Assembly: GCA_014584465.1 (NCBI GenBank)
Contig: JACTMU010000087.1
Coordinates: 1 to 54,741 of the forward strand
From: Pseudomonadota bacterium
GTDB lineage: Bacteria > Bdellovibrionota > Bdellovibrionia > Bdellovibrionales > JACTMU01
Direction: 5' to 3'
DNA: 54,741 nt
The translations under genes and the position numbers were made by a program. This document shows positions 53,384 through 54,741 of the stretch, piece by piece. How positions within the stretch are numbered: position 1 is the first letter of the stretch; the number at the start of each line of letters is the position of its first letter. The notes beneath the pieces are model-generated. The model did no database searches and was not told where the DNA came from. It worked only from the letters and a program-made list of their open reading frames with translations.

Positions 53384-54076
53384 TTGATCTTCTTTCGTCA
53401 AATGTTTGATTATGCAACCTACACCTACACCTACTTAATTGCAGATCTAAAAAGTCATGAGGCATTGTTGATTGATTCGGTGTTGGAGCAAGTAGATCGA
53501 GATCTGAAGGTGATCGGAGAACTGGGGTTGAAGTTGAAGTATCTGGTAGAGACCCACGTGCATGCCGATCACATTACGGGAGCAGATCGACTTCGACAAT
53601 CCACCGGGGCTAAGGTCGTTCTTGGGTCCGCCACGAAGGTTGAGTGTGCGGACCAGCTCATTGAGGACCAGGAAGAGTTGGTGCTTGGGGAGAGGCTTAA
53701 AGTTCGCGCGATTGCAACTCCGGGTCACACCGATGGTTGCACGAGTTACTTCGTTGAGGGCCATCTCATGACCGGAGATTGTCTATTCATTCGTAGTTGC
53801 GGACGCACCGACTTTCAGCAGGGCTCTTCGGAAAGACTCTATCACAGTGTTCATGAAAAGCTTTTTGCACTTCCAGATGAGACACGAGTCTACCCAGGTC
53901 ATGACTACAATGGTCTCTCGGTGTCCACGATCAAAGAAGAGAGGTCCTTCAATGTGAGACTTGGTGGTGGAAAATCGTTGAGTGAGTTTCAAAAGATCAT
54001 GAATGAGTTGAAACTTCCGATGCCTCAACGAATCCACGAGGCCGTTCCTGCAAATCTAAAGTGCGGCCGCAGGTGA
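53384..54076 (+). CDS. Persulfide dioxygenase (ETHE1-like) MBL-fold protein
   Basis: A 230-residue enzyme of the ETHE1 group. The iron-binding motif is THVHADHITGADRLR with His58, His60, Asp62 and His63; ATPGHTDGCTSYF supplies the next histidine, and MTGDCLFIRSCGRTDFQQGS is the ETHE1 signature with the bridging aspartate. YPGHDYNG ends the core. Such enzymes oxidise glutathione persulfide to sulfite in sulfide detoxification. The protein has the full C-terminal MNELKLPMPQRIHEAVPANL helix typical of the family. Start TTG at 53384 follows GGAGGTACGATC. It lies 46 bases after the FliG-like gene, possibly in the same transcript but with no functional link. Confidence 0.9.
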   Translation: MIFFRQMFDYATYTYTYLIADLKSHEALLIDSVLEQVDRDLKVIGELGLKLKYLVETHVHADHITGADRLRQSTGAKVVLGSATKVECADQLIEDQEELVLGERLKVRAIATPGHTDGCTSYFVEGHLMTGDCLFIRSCGRTDFQQGSSERLYHSVHEKLFALPDETRVYPGHDYNGLSVSTIKEERSFNVRLGGGKSLSEFQKIMNELKLPMPQRIHEAVPANLKCGRR

Positions 54077-54498
54077 GAGATCAAGATGTTCATGATTGAG
54101 ACAAGTCCCGCCAAGCACTAAGTAGGCGGTAGCTGGGACATTAAGGTTGATTCAATTTGAGTTGGAATCTCTTTGATTCCAGAAGGGCTCTTTGTCTCAC
54201 TCTGAGGCGCAGTGAATATCCATGTTTTTCTTTGAGTCGTGCACGAAAACTTTTTTTACAATTGTTGACCCTTTTAAGAAAAATGTTTCAATTCTCTATC
54301 TTTTTGAAATCAGGCCAAAATCTCTGCCATCTTTTTGACAATGTCTCATTTTGAGTCAGAAGTAGGTCCTCATCTTGGTAAAGATGCTCTTTATATATCC
54401 CGAAAAGAACGTTATGATCTATGGGAAGAGAAAAAATAGCAGGATTCAACATCGAGTTGGTTCACCTCAAATTGTTGCATGTATATGGGGGGATGTTT
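54077..54498. other. 422-base intergenic region
   Basis: The region follows the ETHE1-like gene and precedes the second IPT lipoprotein. It contains a degenerate family A copy (CGCCAAGCACTA at 54109-54120) and a hairpin GGAATC-TCTTT-GATTCC at 54164-54180 without a T run. No gene or convincing promoter is recognised; AT content is higher than in neighbouring genes. Confidence 0.5.
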
Positions 54499-54741
54499 AT
54501 GATTTTTGATCTTGAACGTAGGTCGGCACGATTTGGACCATGGTCCATTTTAACCCTCTGTTTTTTAGTTGTTCTCACCTATCTTCTTTCTGCTTGCACC
54601 ATTGAATCAAACAGCACAGGGCCTTCAATAGGAACGGTTCAACCCATTGTCACTCAAGCCACCATTGAAAACAGTCGTCTGATCATCAAAGGATCTCGCC
54701 TCAGTGGAGTCACACGGGTCTCCATAGATGGGATCTCTCAT
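54499..54741 (+). CDS. Second IPT/TIG-type lipoprotein, 5' part only
   Basis: The frame is open from ATG at 54499 to the window end (81 codons). The ATG sits six bases after GGGGGG. The N-terminus is a signal peptide with a long charged start and lipobox YLLSAC, and the mature part GPSIGTVQPIVTQATIENSR and LIIKGSRLSGVTRVSIDG begins an IPT/TIG-like domain, as in the lipoprotein at 49150-52497. The end lies outside the window, so the full architecture is unknown. Confidence 0.65.
   Translation, partial: MIFDLERRSARFGPWSILTLCFLVVLTYLLSACTIESNSTGPSIGTVQPIVTQATIENSRLIIKGSRLSGVTRVSIDGISH

Overview
The window looks like a chromosomal segment of a Gram-negative, diderm bacterium. The best guess is a member of Bdellovibrionota or a related predatory or delta-type lineage. 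This rests on the mix of genes: many lipoproteins with classical lipoboxes, outer-membrane barrel proteins, a TIGR02147-type protein, IPT/TIG-repeat surface lipoproteins, clostripain and elicitor-type transglutaminase exoenzymes, a stray FliG-C-like protein and candidate sigma-54 promoters. No rRNA or tRNA gene, CRISPR array or complete insertion sequence was recognised, so the assignment is inference.

Layout. 1-3374: a decayed four-helix-bundle (S23) remnant, then a minus-strand operon (unknown protein, 2-oxoacid-dehydrogenase-type acyltransferase, RNase Z-like hydrolase). 3655-8326: a globin-like protein, thiL, a DUF454 membrane protein and an ammonium transporter fused to a hybrid histidine kinase. 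8341-12276: a DUF2799 lipoprotein, queF, a large exported protein and fur with a Fur box. 12400-19483: a GMC oxidoreductase/lipocalin-like operon, an Hpt protein, a heme-copper oxidase subunit I-like protein and a lipoprotein with two LysM-like units. 19524-25015: enoyl-CoA hydratase, an outer-membrane protein whose end is replaced by a MITE, a cNMP-binding protein, and a thiolase-CoA-transferase operon for acetoacetate and acyl-CoA use. 25194-28209: a DUF4097-like exported protein and a histone-H1-like protein with a Cys/His knuckle. 28315-33707: a compact plus-strand housekeeping run, miaB, DUF151, gamma-carbonic anhydrase, guaB, guaA. 33743-36377: a decayed stretch with a frameshifted gene, a rhomboid protease, a shortened TIGR02147 protein and two head-to-head broken genes. 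36396-54741: mostly extracytoplasmic proteins: a giant metzincin lipoprotein, a calcium-binding lipoprotein, a transglutaminase-clostripain operon, a small secreted protein, two IPT/TIG lipoproteins, plus two metallo-beta-lactamase-fold hydrolases, a DUF1015 protein and a FliG-C-like protein.

Themes. The most interesting unit is the coupled transglutaminase-clostripain operon, set among secreted proteins, three of which have candidate sigma-54 promoters upstream. The window also carries a non-autonomous palindromic element in two copies (one an internal-deletion derivative) and two families of short dispersed intergenic repeats, one of which sits mostly at the 3' ends of genes. Start codons were chosen from visible Shine-Dalgarno spacing and signal peptides and are noted where they shorten the longest open frame.
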